Below, one piece after another: positions 13,325-24,480 of a DNA stretch of 64,000 bases. Position 1 is the first letter of the stretch. Every line of letters begins with the position of its first letter. The notes under the pieces were generated by a model. It did no database searches. It had not been told where the DNA came from and saw only the letters and a list, made by a program, of their open reading frames with translations. The DNA comes from Cavia porcellus. Lineage: Eukaryota > Chordata > Mammalia > Rodentia > Caviidae. The stretch is taken from the NCBI RefSeq assembly GCF_034190915.1, contig NW_026947485.1, forward strand, positions 131,270,337-131,334,336, given 5' to 3'. Made by a program: the position numbers and the translations under genes.

Positions 13325-13792
13325 AAATGACTTACAAGGTTTTCCATGAACAGCCTGGTTAGTCTTATGTATCTACTGTCATTTCTTACATCTGACACTC
13401 CAGGCACTGAACTATTCAAAATTTCCATGTTATTAAGTATTTTGTGCCTTTCCTGTATATAGTTTCCTTTTTTCCTTGGAGTATTATTCCCATATAATTT
13501 TATTTGTCAAACTCCTACTTATACTTCAAGACCCAGTTTAAAACTATTTTTCTGGAAATAGCCTTCCTGAGATCCATATTAGAGTTGCTAATTCTTATCA
13601 GTCAGGACATACTTCATTATTACATTTGTTAATCCTATCCCATCCTTTACTTATAGGCCTGCATTTTCTGTGAGAATGTGAGAGCTTCAAAGCCCAGAAT
13701 AACAGCTTTTCATTTCTTTCATTTTCAACCCCTATCAGATTACTTAGCACACAGTAGATTCCCAGTTTGAATATTATTTGAATGAATGGAGT
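13325..13792 (+). repeat. L2 LINE, 3' part
   Basis: 'acttacaaggttttccatga', 'cagcctggttag', 'cacttcaggcactgaac'-like text, then 'cttatacttcaagacccag', 'atagccttcctgagatcc' and 'gcacacagtagattc' follow the order of the L2 3' region in sense orientation, ending in the 'tgaatgaatgga' tail. Confidence 0.75.
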
Positions 13793-13930
13793 CCAAGACC
13801 TTTTGAGATTCCTGAGACCCATTCTTCTATGATTTCTGATTTCATACTTACGTTGGACCTCAACATGAATTCAAATATTAGGGACAGTTCTTGTTGTCTG
13901 CACTTTGCTCGCATCAGTCTGCTCTCGGAT

Positions 13931-14560
13931 GGTGTTATGGTTTGATAACTGGTGGTCAACTTAACGCCAGCTGGATTACATCAGCATGCATTGAGAGAAG
14001 ATGCTCCACTTGAGGAGGGTTGCCAGGATAAACAGGTGAAGAAGAAGAGAGGTGTTGAGAGGGATTGAAGCGTTATGGAGGCATTGTTGGTTCTCCTACG
14101 AGTTGCTGTCTGAGCTGTTGGTTCTCCTGGAGAAGCTTTGGTCTTCACATCGAGCATTGCTTCCTGGCTCCGGAGGGGAAGACATGTGCTGCCTGGTCTC
14201 CAAGGTGAACTCCTCACGCTGCTTCCTGGAATGTACCCGACTGTGCTTGTCATTGGAGGAGCTCGGGGCCTCCGTGTCGCCGAGGACAGCTGTGGTTCCT
14301 TTCAGGACAGCCCCACTCTTTGTTGTGAGTGTGACTTCTCACTCCAGCGTAGAAGCCTCATCCCACTAGCACAGCTCCTTCATCCTGCTGGCATAGACTT
14401 TCTGGCTTCCACCGCTGACCCTTGGGTCTTCCCAGCACGGATCTGTAAAAGAGACTGGCGTGAGTCCTTCTTGTGGGCTCTGGACTTCCAGCTGGACTCA
14501 TGGAGGTGTTGTTCTGAGCTCTGGGTTTTTATCTGGACTCATTTGGGACATTGCCATGGG
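13931..14560 (+). mobile_element. LTR-like element, family uncertain
   Basis: The left end 'ttatggtttgataactgg' followed by 'tcaacttaacgcc' and 'ctccacttgaggagggttgc' resembles the start of rodent LTR-type repeats that read 'tgtcaacttgac'. The body contains several CpGs and overlapping chance frames of 105 and 142 codons. The 3' end is not clear, and no flanking duplication was found. It could be another kind of old repeat. Confidence 0.35.
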
Positions 14561-14788
14561 GTTTAGACTCTTGACTAAATAATCTATGTCGTTGGTGTTG
14601 CAGATAGATTTCCTACATTCTCCTGTGTTAACTTCTGGTGACCATTATAAAAATATTATAAACTCCATGTCCTGATCTGAATTGTTCTCTGTGTACAACC
14701 CCAGACTACAACAGATGGTGACTCTTCTTTCTCTGAAAGAGTTGAGGCTGGGATGGAAGAGAAGCGATCACCTTACACAGTGGCAGAG

Positions 14789-15035
14789 GTGTAATGTAAT
14801 GAGTAAGGGCGTGGTTTTTGCAAAACCAACCTCAATTTAAATTCCATTCTGCTCCTCATTCTATGAAGATTCCATTCTTCAGGCAAGGTTACTTTTGTGA
14901 ATCTTAAATTCATCATTCTTAAGAATAATAGCTGATATTATGTGTAATAATATCACCTGACTTGCAAATTTGCTGTGAAGACTAAATCAAGCAAAGTTTA
15001 TAAAGGACATACTCAAGTTCTTGAATGTGGTAATT
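14789..15035 (+). repeat. MIR SINE
   Basis: Sense orientation. 'taatgagtaagggcgtgg' (tRNA-like head), 'aatttaaattccattctgct', 'ggcaaggttacttttgtgaa', then 'ctgtgaagactaaatcaag' follow the MIR consensus order over nearly its full length. Confidence 0.75.
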
Positions 15036-15467
15036 TAAATAAGCTAACACTGTTACAGTGATCATTGCTTTCCTGGATTAGCCTTTAGGAAGAGCACAGG
15101 CAGGAAGTGGTATGATACTGTTTTGTGGTCCCCAAGGGACTCCTGCTTCAAAGAACTATCTTTCCAGGATCCTTATCCAATTCACAGACCACAGAAGATT
15201 ATTTGAGTAAGCATTTTCTCAGCTCCCCTGAGTAGTAGGTAGCGGAGTCATTCTTTGTATAGCAAAAAGTTAGCCCATTATATAAAAGGACCCCTTAGGT
15301 GAGAAGAACAAGGTTCTGAGGTCAACTCCTGGTACACTCCTCAAACGGGCAAAAATGATATCTTAGAGAACTTGAAATTGCCTTTGAAAAGTGACCCCAG
15401 CTCTGGCCTAACTTCGATGGGATTATAAGTAAAATATATTTTTAGAATTGAAAGAATCTTGCCCTAG
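15036..15467. other. Unique non-coding sequence
   Basis: No gene or repeat recognised. Confidence 0.5.
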
Positions 15468-16085
15468 GCAGGACCCTGTACCCAGAAAAGCCTTGGAGGT
15501 GAACCAAGGGGCTCTATCTTCCCCGCCCCTAGGAATGTACCTGTGGCACGAAATGAATACCAATGGGCTACCTGCACATCGCTAATGCCCCTTAGGCTCC
15601 ACTGCAAACCTAAGCTACACGTATGCCCCCAGTCCAGACCCCGAAGAGACTGCCAGCCCCCGGGACTATGTCGGACCCCGGAGGGTCGGGGGTCTCTCCC
15701 CGCATTCTTAAAGGTAATTTATATTTCATACTTCTTTCCAATTCTATCAATAATCTGCAATAAAGTTTTCAAGAGACTCGAGGGCACCAAGAGATGAGCA
15801 CAAAATAAAAGAGAAAGTTCTCGTTGCAGAGAGATTTGAACAATGTTGGGCTTGTAAAGTAGAGGAGGCAATGTTGCGGTGGAAAGCCACTGAGAGTGGG
15901 GCTCAGAATATCAGCTCCGCGACCTGTTCTCAGGATAACACTGCAGTATGGATGCACCGAGAGCTTCTTTACATCCACACAAGGGTTAGACCCTTTCTGT
16001 TGGCCTCACGTGTTAAATTGCGGCATATACGTCGAAGCACTGCACGGTTTATAAAATGACACATAAACCTTAGCATGGACGTGGT
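15468..16085 (+). other. CpG-dense segment with AG/GT-bounded open stretch
   Basis: About 22 CpG dinucleotides lie in roughly 560 bases here, against a CpG-poor background. A plus-strand frame is open from 15,468 to 15,797. Within it an AAG|GTAATT splice-donor-like site sits at 15,711-15,719, and AG acceptor-like sites lie near 15,470 and 15,484. There is no ATG in frame before the donor, the upstream polypyrimidine tract is weak, and the translated residues match no family I know. An AATAAA lies at 15,759. Possible readings are a promoter or first exon of an unrecognised transcript, a relatively young LTR, or a local CpG cluster. Confidence 0.35.
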
Positions 16086-16473
16086 TATTCTGCTTTCCTC
16101 TCATCCTGCTTGCTCCACCAGGGGAGCTCAATGAGCCCCAATCTCTAACAGAATGAGTTGGTTCAGAATGAGGGAAGAAGTGGTTTTTGTTAAAATTACT
16201 ATTTTTTTTTTGTTTTCTTCATCATGCAATGTGTGGCTTTCGTTGGCCTCTTTGCTGACTATAAAAATGTATCATTGTGATTCCAGTTGCCATTTCTAAC
16301 TGCTCTTCTGAAAAGTGTGAAACACACAAAGCACTGGTCAGCTCCAGCAGGACAAGTACAGAGCTCCCAGTCCTCAGGGTTGCCCACAAGGCTCGGATGT
16401 ATTTTATAATGCACTGAATGGAGTTCTTTTCTGATTTATCTTTGCAGGTCAGATGCATGAAGAATAAATTTAG

Positions 16474-16575
16474 CTTCCCTTTTCTCCTTTAATCGTTCCC
16501 CTTCCTCTCCTTCCCCTTCCCTCTGTCCCTCTCCTCCCTTCTCCTCCCTTTCTTTTTTCCTCCCCTTCACCTCCA
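16474..16575 (+). repeat. Polypyrimidine tract
   Basis: About 100 bases of almost uninterrupted C and T, with runs such as 'ccccttcctctccttcccc'. It is low-complexity sequence with mirror-like CCTT/CCCTC units. Confidence 0.9.
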
Positions 16576-19063
16576 ACATTAATGAGCTACAAAATCGACT
16601 CTTTATTTGCTATGAGATTTTATTCCCTCTGGGGATTTGTGCCTCTTCTGTTTTCAGAATTGCAGACATTAAGGCAGATTCCCTGTTCTTTACCTTTCAA
16701 GGCTGACACGTGGCTCTTTCTCACAAATTCAGTGCTGGGGCAAAGTTGTATGAGCTCCAACAGCATTCCACAACCTCTGATTAAGTCTTACTTTCTTCCA
16801 GAAAAGATATGATCTTTCACTCCAGCCAAATTGTTCTATCCTGACTCCCCCACAGGTTTTTTTGACTTGTTTTCCTTACCTTTTTTCCTCTCTCATCTTG
16901 GAAAAATGAAACACACACAAAAAAGTCATCAATGAACAGTCCGCTTCCTCAATGGGAATTCAACTCCTCCAGCTCCTATTGGAGTTCCTGTTTCTCTTTA
17001 CCTCTAGACATTTGTGGAATATGTGATCATTTTGGAAATTAAAGCTAAAAGTCCTCTGTGCATTTTATTTGATTACTTTAAAAATAACTATGAATTCGTA
17101 TTCTCCGAACTATATGACAAAAATATGTCTTGAATTTTCTTTCTTGGTAAACAATTTTAGCTGTTTATATAATTTTGATTACCACGGGTATTATAATTAT
17201 TATTATGATCAATTCCTTTATTATTATTATGAGCAATATTTGTGTATGCACTGATAATAATCAAAGGTCCAGTGGACACTGAGTGTGAGTGTGTAATTAA
17301 CCCCATCGCCCTGGGAGGCAAAATGTTCAGAAACCAGGTGACAAGGCACTGTTTTTAAATTGGTAGTCATTATGGATTGTTAAGATGTTGTTTTAATATT
17401 TTGACTCCATCACAAGGCTTTCTTTTCACTAGGAATCTCAACTCACTGCAAAACTGAAGCAGGCCCTTTCTGGCTCGCTCAGGAAAAAGCTGAACAAACA
17501 GATGGAACTTGCCTGGAATGTCAACTGACAGGAGCCCTATGCCTGCCGATGGAGGCTGTAAATTTTCCTATTGACCCCTCTGTAGAATGTGGGCTCCCTG
17601 GCCAGATTCCCTGGAAGCTGTGGCAGGAAATAACAAAGCTCTAGCTGACCTTACTGCCTCACTGCTTTCTTCTGGAGGCCCAGTGCCTAGTACTCTAGTC
17701 TGGTGAGGTGCAGTCTGCTTTTCATGCCCTAACATTTTTGTATTCCTCGTGGAGCTGTAATGACTACTGTCAAGGTCTAAAAATTTCAGAGATGTTCTGG
17801 GTGACCTACCTGCCTCTTTTTGTTAGCACTTAATGCCTGTGCTATTAACTTTTCCCACTTATTGAAGGATTTACCCTTTCCTATCAGATAAATCTCAAGA
17901 AGCCCTGCAAACAAATGTTCACCAATCCATACTGTATGCAAATCCAGTTCTGGGTGAAGATTTTTAAATTGAATTCTGTGAATGTAATCCTATTTTCTGG
18001 GTGGGCTTCAAAGAGGTCATGGAATTTGAACATTTCTATCTTTTTAAGACTTTTTTTAAATCATGAAGAATGGGCAACTTGATTTCACAGTGAGTTATCC
18101 ATTATGTGCCTTTATCTCCAGAATCTTGGCTATTTCTGTCAAAGAATGATGAGTCCAGAACACCTTACCTATGCCAAAATGGTTAGAATGTCCACTTTAG
18201 AAGTACTGTGTATATTAGGTTAAATTATATTAAATTACTGGTGCTTGACCATTTGAAAGATGACAGCACGAAGATATAGTTTCTCCCTTCTCTACTAAGA
18301 GGTGACTGGGCTGAAGACATGGACAGAAGAAAAGCACTTCCCCTGCCTGGCCTTTCCCTGCCCCAATTCTGTGCCAACAGGAAGGAGCAGGCTTAGGACT
18401 GGCTTGGTTGTTTCCATTAGGAAGTACAGAGCAGTCATGGCGATGCTTCCAGAGCCTTCACATGTGCAAGATGCATTAGATCTTTTCAGTTGTTGATGAT
18501 TGTATTATTCCTTCTTTACCTTTCCTTCCAATTACAGCTCAGTTTATTGGCCTGTGTGCCTTTAGAAGGCAACTAGCACTATGCTTTTAGAAGCCTCCAG
18601 CAATCAGCATATGGCTTCAATCGTAAAGCTTCGCTTGATAATGTCATGAGGGATGTTCTCTTCAACTGAAGCTAATGGAAATAAGATACAGTGGAAGCTG
18701 GACAAATGTAGTTCATAAATGTCCAAGAATTCTTACCAAGATTTCATAACAGTGAATTGCTGCATCTTGTATTCTGCACACAGAATCCCTTCTTCTGTGT
18801 TGATGGATATGTGGTCCCCGGGGCATCTTCGGGAGAGACTGAAGAAAGTGATGTGTGGTAATCATCAGTAGGAGACTAAGGGAAACAATAAATTCTAAGC
18901 CTGTTTTCTGTCACGCCACTCCATGCCTCGACTATCTCCTCTGATTCTCTGCCTATTACAATAACAAAATGATAGGTCAGGAAGTGACCTTAAAAGACAC
19001 CTGGAGAGATTGTTCATGACATTTTCAAATCAGATAAAAATCATGGACTCTTTCTAAAGAAAA
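16576..19063. other. Unique non-coding sequence
   Basis: No gene or repeat family recognised. There is a TTATTA-rich stretch at 17,190-17,235 and a perfect octamer ATGCAAAT (POU-type) at 17,936-17,943, which on its own is weak evidence of function. Confidence 0.5.
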
Positions 19064-19400
19064 GTGAAATTGTGTATTTTTCATGTTTTTTATCCAATTT
19101 TATATTTATTTATTTATTTTTACCACATAGTTTCTCTTATATGGGAAACCCAAAATATAAATAAAGAGCAAAATAAAAGATACATACGAGGGAATAGGGA
19201 AATCAAGTTTTTGCAAATGAGGAGGAAATCAAGTTTTGCAAAAGAGAGATGCAGGGAGGGGAAGAGAGAGATGGGAAAGGGAAAAGAGAAAGAATTAGGA
19301 TGTGCCAGGTACACCTACCAAATCCACTCAAAGAGTGTGACCCTTATGCATGCCAGCTACATACTAATAAGAAACAAAAACTGAAGAAATATACCCCATT
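19064..19400 (+). repeat. LINE-1 3' UTR, copy 1
   Basis: 'agtttctcttatatggg', 'aaaatataaataaagagc', a purine-rich G-run region and 'agaattaggatgtgcc' align in order with the LINE-1 tail at 35,990-36,235. Identity is roughly three quarters by eye. A small tandem duplication of about 27 bases ('gaaatcaagttttt...') lies at 19,199-19,250. No ORF2 sequence remains, so the copy is strongly 5'-truncated. Confidence 0.65.
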
Positions 19401-22400
19401 TTAGAAATTTTCTTGAAAAGCTCTGTCGTCCACTGTGGACTTCCAGCTAAGAAATCACGACTCAGGAGTTCTATCCATATTTCACATCGGGAAAACTGAG
19501 AAGTAGAGAGACACAGTGGCCTCTCACAGGCCATAAAACTTTCTCTTGTAAACTGGAGAGAGACTCAGTGAGTCCCAGCTCTCTTTTCTCTTTCCTTTAG
19601 TATCAAACCAAGTGCTTCTCTCTCATTCCCTTCCTTACAGGCAGAACGCTATAAAAACACGCTAAACGAGGAGGTGGTAGTTAACAGAATGCCAGTAGTG
19701 TGGGAGCCCCTACTTCCAAATTATGCAATCAAGAGACAGAGGCAGGGGCTACTCCAATAGCATTAATGGTCTCGGTCAATAGAAAACAGCAAGGACAATA
19801 AAATGTTCAACTCTTTTCCACAAAATGCCACATCATTTCTGTTTTTCAACTTGATTGGTCCATTCCTGCTTCATTGTTACCTATCCTCCTTGTCTTCATG
19901 TGGTCACTAGCCCCAAACACGCTTTGCTTCTATTCACTCTGTGCAAAAACTAGCTCAATCAAAGGCAAGCATTTAAGGAAATTATTTCATTGACAACATT
20001 AAATATTTACTGAATCTCAATTTTACCCTGGGATTGAACCAAGTTACTGTCCCTGCCCAGTGCATTTGTAGACAGAAATGTCACTGATTTGGAAGGGTTT
20101 TCAATACAGAGATTACAATGGATTAAATCCTTGTCTAACTGGTTTTGCTTTTTCAGCCTTAAATGATGAAGAGATAAAGAGGAAAGATGGCGATACAATC
20201 ACTCATGGCTGAATGTTTGTTTTCCCTCACATAGTCAACATGCCCCTGGCAGAAGGCAGAACAGTCCTTCCAGTGCTGGTCCTTCTGGAGGAAGCTATGT
20301 TAGGAGCCAAGTCCCTGGGCCCAGAAGTGATCTGGAATAAAGGAGGTCTTGGCGTGCCCCAACTAGAAAGCAGGGAAATACAATACATGTATCCGGAAAG
20401 TGTAAATGAGAGATCAGTAAAAATCCCCTTCCCTCAACAAACCCAATCAAAACAGCAAACCTGCAGGACGTGCACATGGAGTAGGAGGAGTCACACTGTT
20501 TATTATAACAGGTTTCCACCTGTGTTTTCCCTTCACACTCGTGGTGAGACGGAGCTGCCTGGCCAGCCGACTTTGCTGTGTGTCTGGGAGAATTCCCTGA
20601 TGCTTCCCTGATGGATGGCTGTTGTCTATAACCTTTGTTAATTTCACCACTATTAATCTGATTCAGACATCTTTTTTTTTTTTTTTTTAACAACTTAAGT
20701 AAATTGCTTAACCATAAGCAAGCAACTAAGATTGTTTATTATTAGTACTGGGTGAGTATGAAAATAAACGTGACTCCTAAAAATGATCATGTACTCTTCA
20801 GATCATCTTGCAGGCACAGTATGTGTGCTATGCTTTGAGAAATCCCAGGAACCGAGGTGTGAATCCAGGCCTGGGAACAGAGCAGCAACAGAGAAATCGA
20901 GGAATGTGATAGGATGGGGTGTTTTCACTGAAGAAAAATGTCCGGCTCACACTTCCAACTGGTGACACTGTGTCAACTCCGGAGCAACTCCACAGGGACC
21001 TGCTGAGCTGCCCCATGGCCTCCCCCGCTGAGCCCGCGTTCCCTGGGAAGGTGTCTGAGCAGCCAGCCCTGCCTCCTCCTTCCCCACACAGCTTGGGATC
21101 CTGGCTTGGGCACCATCTGAACCTTCCACTTCAGCCGCGAGGTTTCCTTTTGGCCTCTTCTGCTGGGTGTGTTGATTTCTGCTTCTGTTGTGTGCCCTTT
21201 TCCTCCTGAAGGTCCCGAGGCTTGGGCTGCCAGATTTTTAGGGGAAGCCCTGGTCTTTTTATAGCTTCTCTCCTTGACAATCCCTGATTCCATTAATATC
21301 CCATCTGCTAAGTGTAAATTTTGCTTGCTCCCTCCTCTCTCCTCTGCTGGAAGCAGTGACCCAGTTAAGCGGGAGGGTCCTTTGCTTATTTATGTCTGCG
21401 CTTCCAGGACGCAGTGAGCCTGAGTTACAGTGACCTGGACACGGTGTGCTTCGTGGCAGTTTTCATAAGGAAGGCTTTTGCTATTTTCTGCTCAGTCCAA
21501 TGAGGAGCTATGTGTTTGGAAAAGAGACTTAGGAGAAAACAAAAATAAAAACCAAAAGAAAAAGAAGGAGCCGCTTTTTCCTGTTGATCTAGATGCTCTG
21601 GGTGGCTGGACAGGTGCCCGGCCTGCAGGGAGGCCCAAGCTTCCTCTTGGGGAAGTGGAGTGGCTGGAAAGGAATGCGCCAGGGCCTTCTGGGGTCTGAC
21701 TCTGCTCTCTTCTTTTTCCCAGAACAGTGCAGGACCAAGGCCGGTGTCTACCTGATTCTGGCCTGGACAGCCTCCTGGTGTCAGGCGGATCCAGGGACCA
21801 GGACCAGGCTGTGTGGAGGCAGCTGGGTTGGCCAAGCTTTTGTGATGAGATCCTAAATCAGGGCAACTTAGAAAGAGTGGGGTGCGCACAGCTCTGTGAG
21901 CACACAGATGGCTGCTGCTCAAAAGTGTCTGCTTTAACTGAGGTAGAGAGAGTCAGAACAGCCTGTAAGCTCTGTGGGGCTGTGTGGCCTTAGGGGGGTG
22001 TACAGCTTCTCTGAGCATTACTTATTCCTGCCTGTGAAGTGTGTGTGAAAGCCAAGCCATAAAGCCTCGGCTACAGGAATGGGCAGGTCCCTTCCAAACA
22101 CCTTTGACTGCATAAGGCTAAAGACTATATTTAAAAAATAATTTTATGCGTCTCAAAGCCTCAATTCAACATCTATTCCAAACCCTCTTTGCTATCAGCA
22201 AACTTGATATCTATACCTACTTGTCAAGAAAATTAAGGCATCTTGGAAATGAAAGCTCTTTTCACCATAATCAGCTGGGAGAACTGTCATATTATCTGGT
22301 TTTTAATTTTGTTAAAAAACTAAGGTCAAAGTTTCCCTCCAGGTTGACAGTGCTCAGTAACAGTGGCTGTCTGAGGCCTTGTTCTCCAGGCCCTGGTGGG

Positions 22401-22989
22401 CAACCCTGGAAGGTGTCCATGTCCAAGCATCGGAGGAGAGACCTCCCTTCTCTGCTTAACTTTTGGGGTCCAGGCCAAATGGTCAGTTCCCAGGCCCACG
22501 AGCCCCTACTGCAGTCCTTGTGCAACCAGGCAATATGGCCTAGCTCTTACCCTGGAGAATCTCAGGACCCTTCCCTTCCGTATCCCACCCACTGGAGATC
22601 ATGCATCTTCAGGGAACTGCCTTGGAAAGGCCTGGCCTTCATCCACTTGCACAGTTTGCTAGCACTGGCTACTTTCTGTATTCCAGAGAAGTCAGCCCCA
22701 GGTCCTATCACTCATCTTCAATTCCAATATCATCTCTATCTCTTCGTGTAAATACGAACAGAGGTTCATGGTGGAAAGGATAGGAGAAGTAAGGACTCTT
22801 TATAGAATCTATAAACAAAAACCTGGGAAGGAACCATTCTCTATTCCAGAAACTCATGTTCAGTCCAGAAGTCATCTTTATTGTTAAATACAAGGCCAGG
22901 AACTCAAAAGCTGGCCTGCCCATTTATGGGAGACTCTCCTATAGCAATAGGAGTCATCAGAAACACGCGATATCGGCAAATTATCCTGC
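19401..22989. other. Unique non-coding sequence, GC-rich in its middle
   Basis: A 17-base T run lies at 20,672-20,688. From about 20,940 to 21,940 the sequence is GC-rich but has few CpGs, and open frames of 96-165 codons appear on both strands, as expected from low stop density. A 201-codon plus frame (22,146-22,751) is the longest in the window and shows no known domain. No repeat family was recognised. Confidence 0.5.
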
Positions 22990-24170
22990 TATGGACACAA
23001 CTGAGCATGAGCTCCTTCAATTTCTCGCCTCCTCCCACCTCCACACTGAGATGCAGCCACATCCCTTATCATCTTTCTCCAGACTGAGAAGGCTTAGTAA
23101 CCACCTTCATCATGGGCCAGTCCTGCTGGCACTTGCTCCATGGCCAGCCCATTGCCCTTTCCTATTGTAGGTGTCTGGGACTTCAGAGTGCAGCTCACTG
23201 GTCTTTACTGGTGTCTCCCACAGCCCCTCTCGAGCATGTCCCTTCTCCTTCCATTTCATTCATAAAAGTGTGTGCATGCTGCCCGCTTCATGCGCTATCC
23301 TCTATGCTTATTAAGGCCACCTGTATTCTTCAAGGCCTAAAGTCTGGTGGATATTTTGTAATGTTGTCTTGGCACATTTCTGGGGCCTTCTCAAGGCTGG
23401 TTATGTGCTCCACTGCCCCTAACAGTCTTATCTTCTGTTCGCCTTCATTGTTTCTGTTCCTTCTCAGCCAGGGCTCCTCTCCTCCACCCACCACTTACAC
23501 ACCGGGGTTACCCAGGTGTCTGCTTTCAGCCCACCGCTCTGCTCAGTCCTCCACTGATCTTCTTGGGCACATTTATCCAAACGCAGCATTTCAGCTACCA
23601 CCTGTATGCTAATGAGTCTCGCACTGAATCCCCGTCTCACATGCCTCCCCCAAGCTTCAGACTCACCAGTACTATTTCCTGCTAGGCATTCTGCTTGAGT
23701 ACGCTCCAGATATTTCAGATTCAGGGTCTCAAAGCTAAAATGTATCACTTCCCTCCAACCTCAATCTCGATTTGTGTGACACAGTAACCAAAGTAAAAGG
23801 TCAGCCTTGATCTCTTTTCTCCCCCAGCCCCTTCATCCAACTGGGTTATCAGTACATCCTGGTGGCTCTTCCTGGATGCTGCTATTGCCTGGAACAATCC
23901 AGGAGCCCCTTGAGTGCTCCTGATTTCTAGATTTGCTCCCATCTATCTGCCTCTCCCTGTGGATACCCAAAAAGTCCATATAAAGTGTCAGTGTGACCCT
24001 GTCTTCTCTTCCACCTAAAGATGTTTAACCGCCTTTGCTGAAATGCACGGGCCTCTGTGGCTCCCCTTCCCTACCCTGTAAGCCCAGATCCCTGCCCTTC
24101 ATTTGACCCTAGCACTCAGACCGAAGTAGTGTTCTGCTAACATTCTGTATCTCTCCGTTCTGTGGTTCCG
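22990..24170 (+). repeat. Long L2 LINE segment
   Basis: The order 'ggggttacccaggtgtctgc', 'ctcagtcctccactgatctt', 'taccacctgtatgctaatga', 'cttcagactcaccag', 'ctcaaagctaaaatgtatca' and 'atcagtacatcctggtggct' follows the L2 ORF2 3' region in sense orientation for about a kilobase. It is decayed and without an intact frame. A 166-codon open frame (23,112-23,612) inside it is not a gene. Confidence 0.75.
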
Positions 24171-24463
24171 CTTTTACTTATAAATATATTTTTCTCCACC
24201 AGGTTAGGGTGATATTATAAAGTGAGTTTCCAGTTATTGTTAAGCCTTCATGCTTGGGAAAGGAGGAGACCGGAGAAAAGGCCCACAGGTGAATATCCGT
24301 TTCAGGTACCTTCATCTTGACACAATCATGAAGGATACTGGCCTGTACCGTTCTGTGTGTCGTGGTGGATTCAAAACTGTTAATAAGAATGTCAAACTTT
24401 GTAGATTTCCACTCCAAGAACTTGAGTTTGACTCAGGAATGGATGCCTGTTCCAAAGCATGCA

Positions 24464-24477
24464 CCGCCCTCTAGTGG
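24464..24477 (-). promoter_or_regulatory. CTCF binding-site match
   Basis: The plus strand reads CCGCCCTCTAGTGG, a 14-of-14 match to the reverse complement of the CTCF core consensus CCASYAGRKGGCRS, so the motif faces the minus strand. My own estimate with equal base frequencies gives about 0.03 such matches by chance over both strands of this window. It is not inside a repeat I recognise. CTCF sites anchor chromatin loops, and occupancy cannot be seen from sequence. Confidence 0.65.
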
Positions 24478-24480
24478 TTT

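Noticed and set aside
14052..14566. Overlapping 105- and 142-codon plus-strand frames
   Set aside because: They run across an LTR-like element in two frames, with no recognisable retroviral or cellular domain.
15468..15797. Coding exon in the CpG-dense segment
   Set aside because: The frame lacks an ATG before the donor-like site, and the translated residues match nothing. Kept only as a finding, not called as a gene.
21425..21922. 165-codon minus-strand frame
   Set aside because: Lies in GC-rich DNA where both strands are open. The residues are low in information (Pro/Ser/Leu rich) and resemble no family.
22146..22751. Longest open frame (201 codons, plus strand)
   Set aside because: No recognisable domain, no repeat of known coding origin, overlapping frames on the other strand, and composition that explains the lack of stops. 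Treated as chance.
23112..23612. 166-codon plus-strand frame
   Set aside because: It is inside a long L2 LINE and out of step with any known L2 protein frame.
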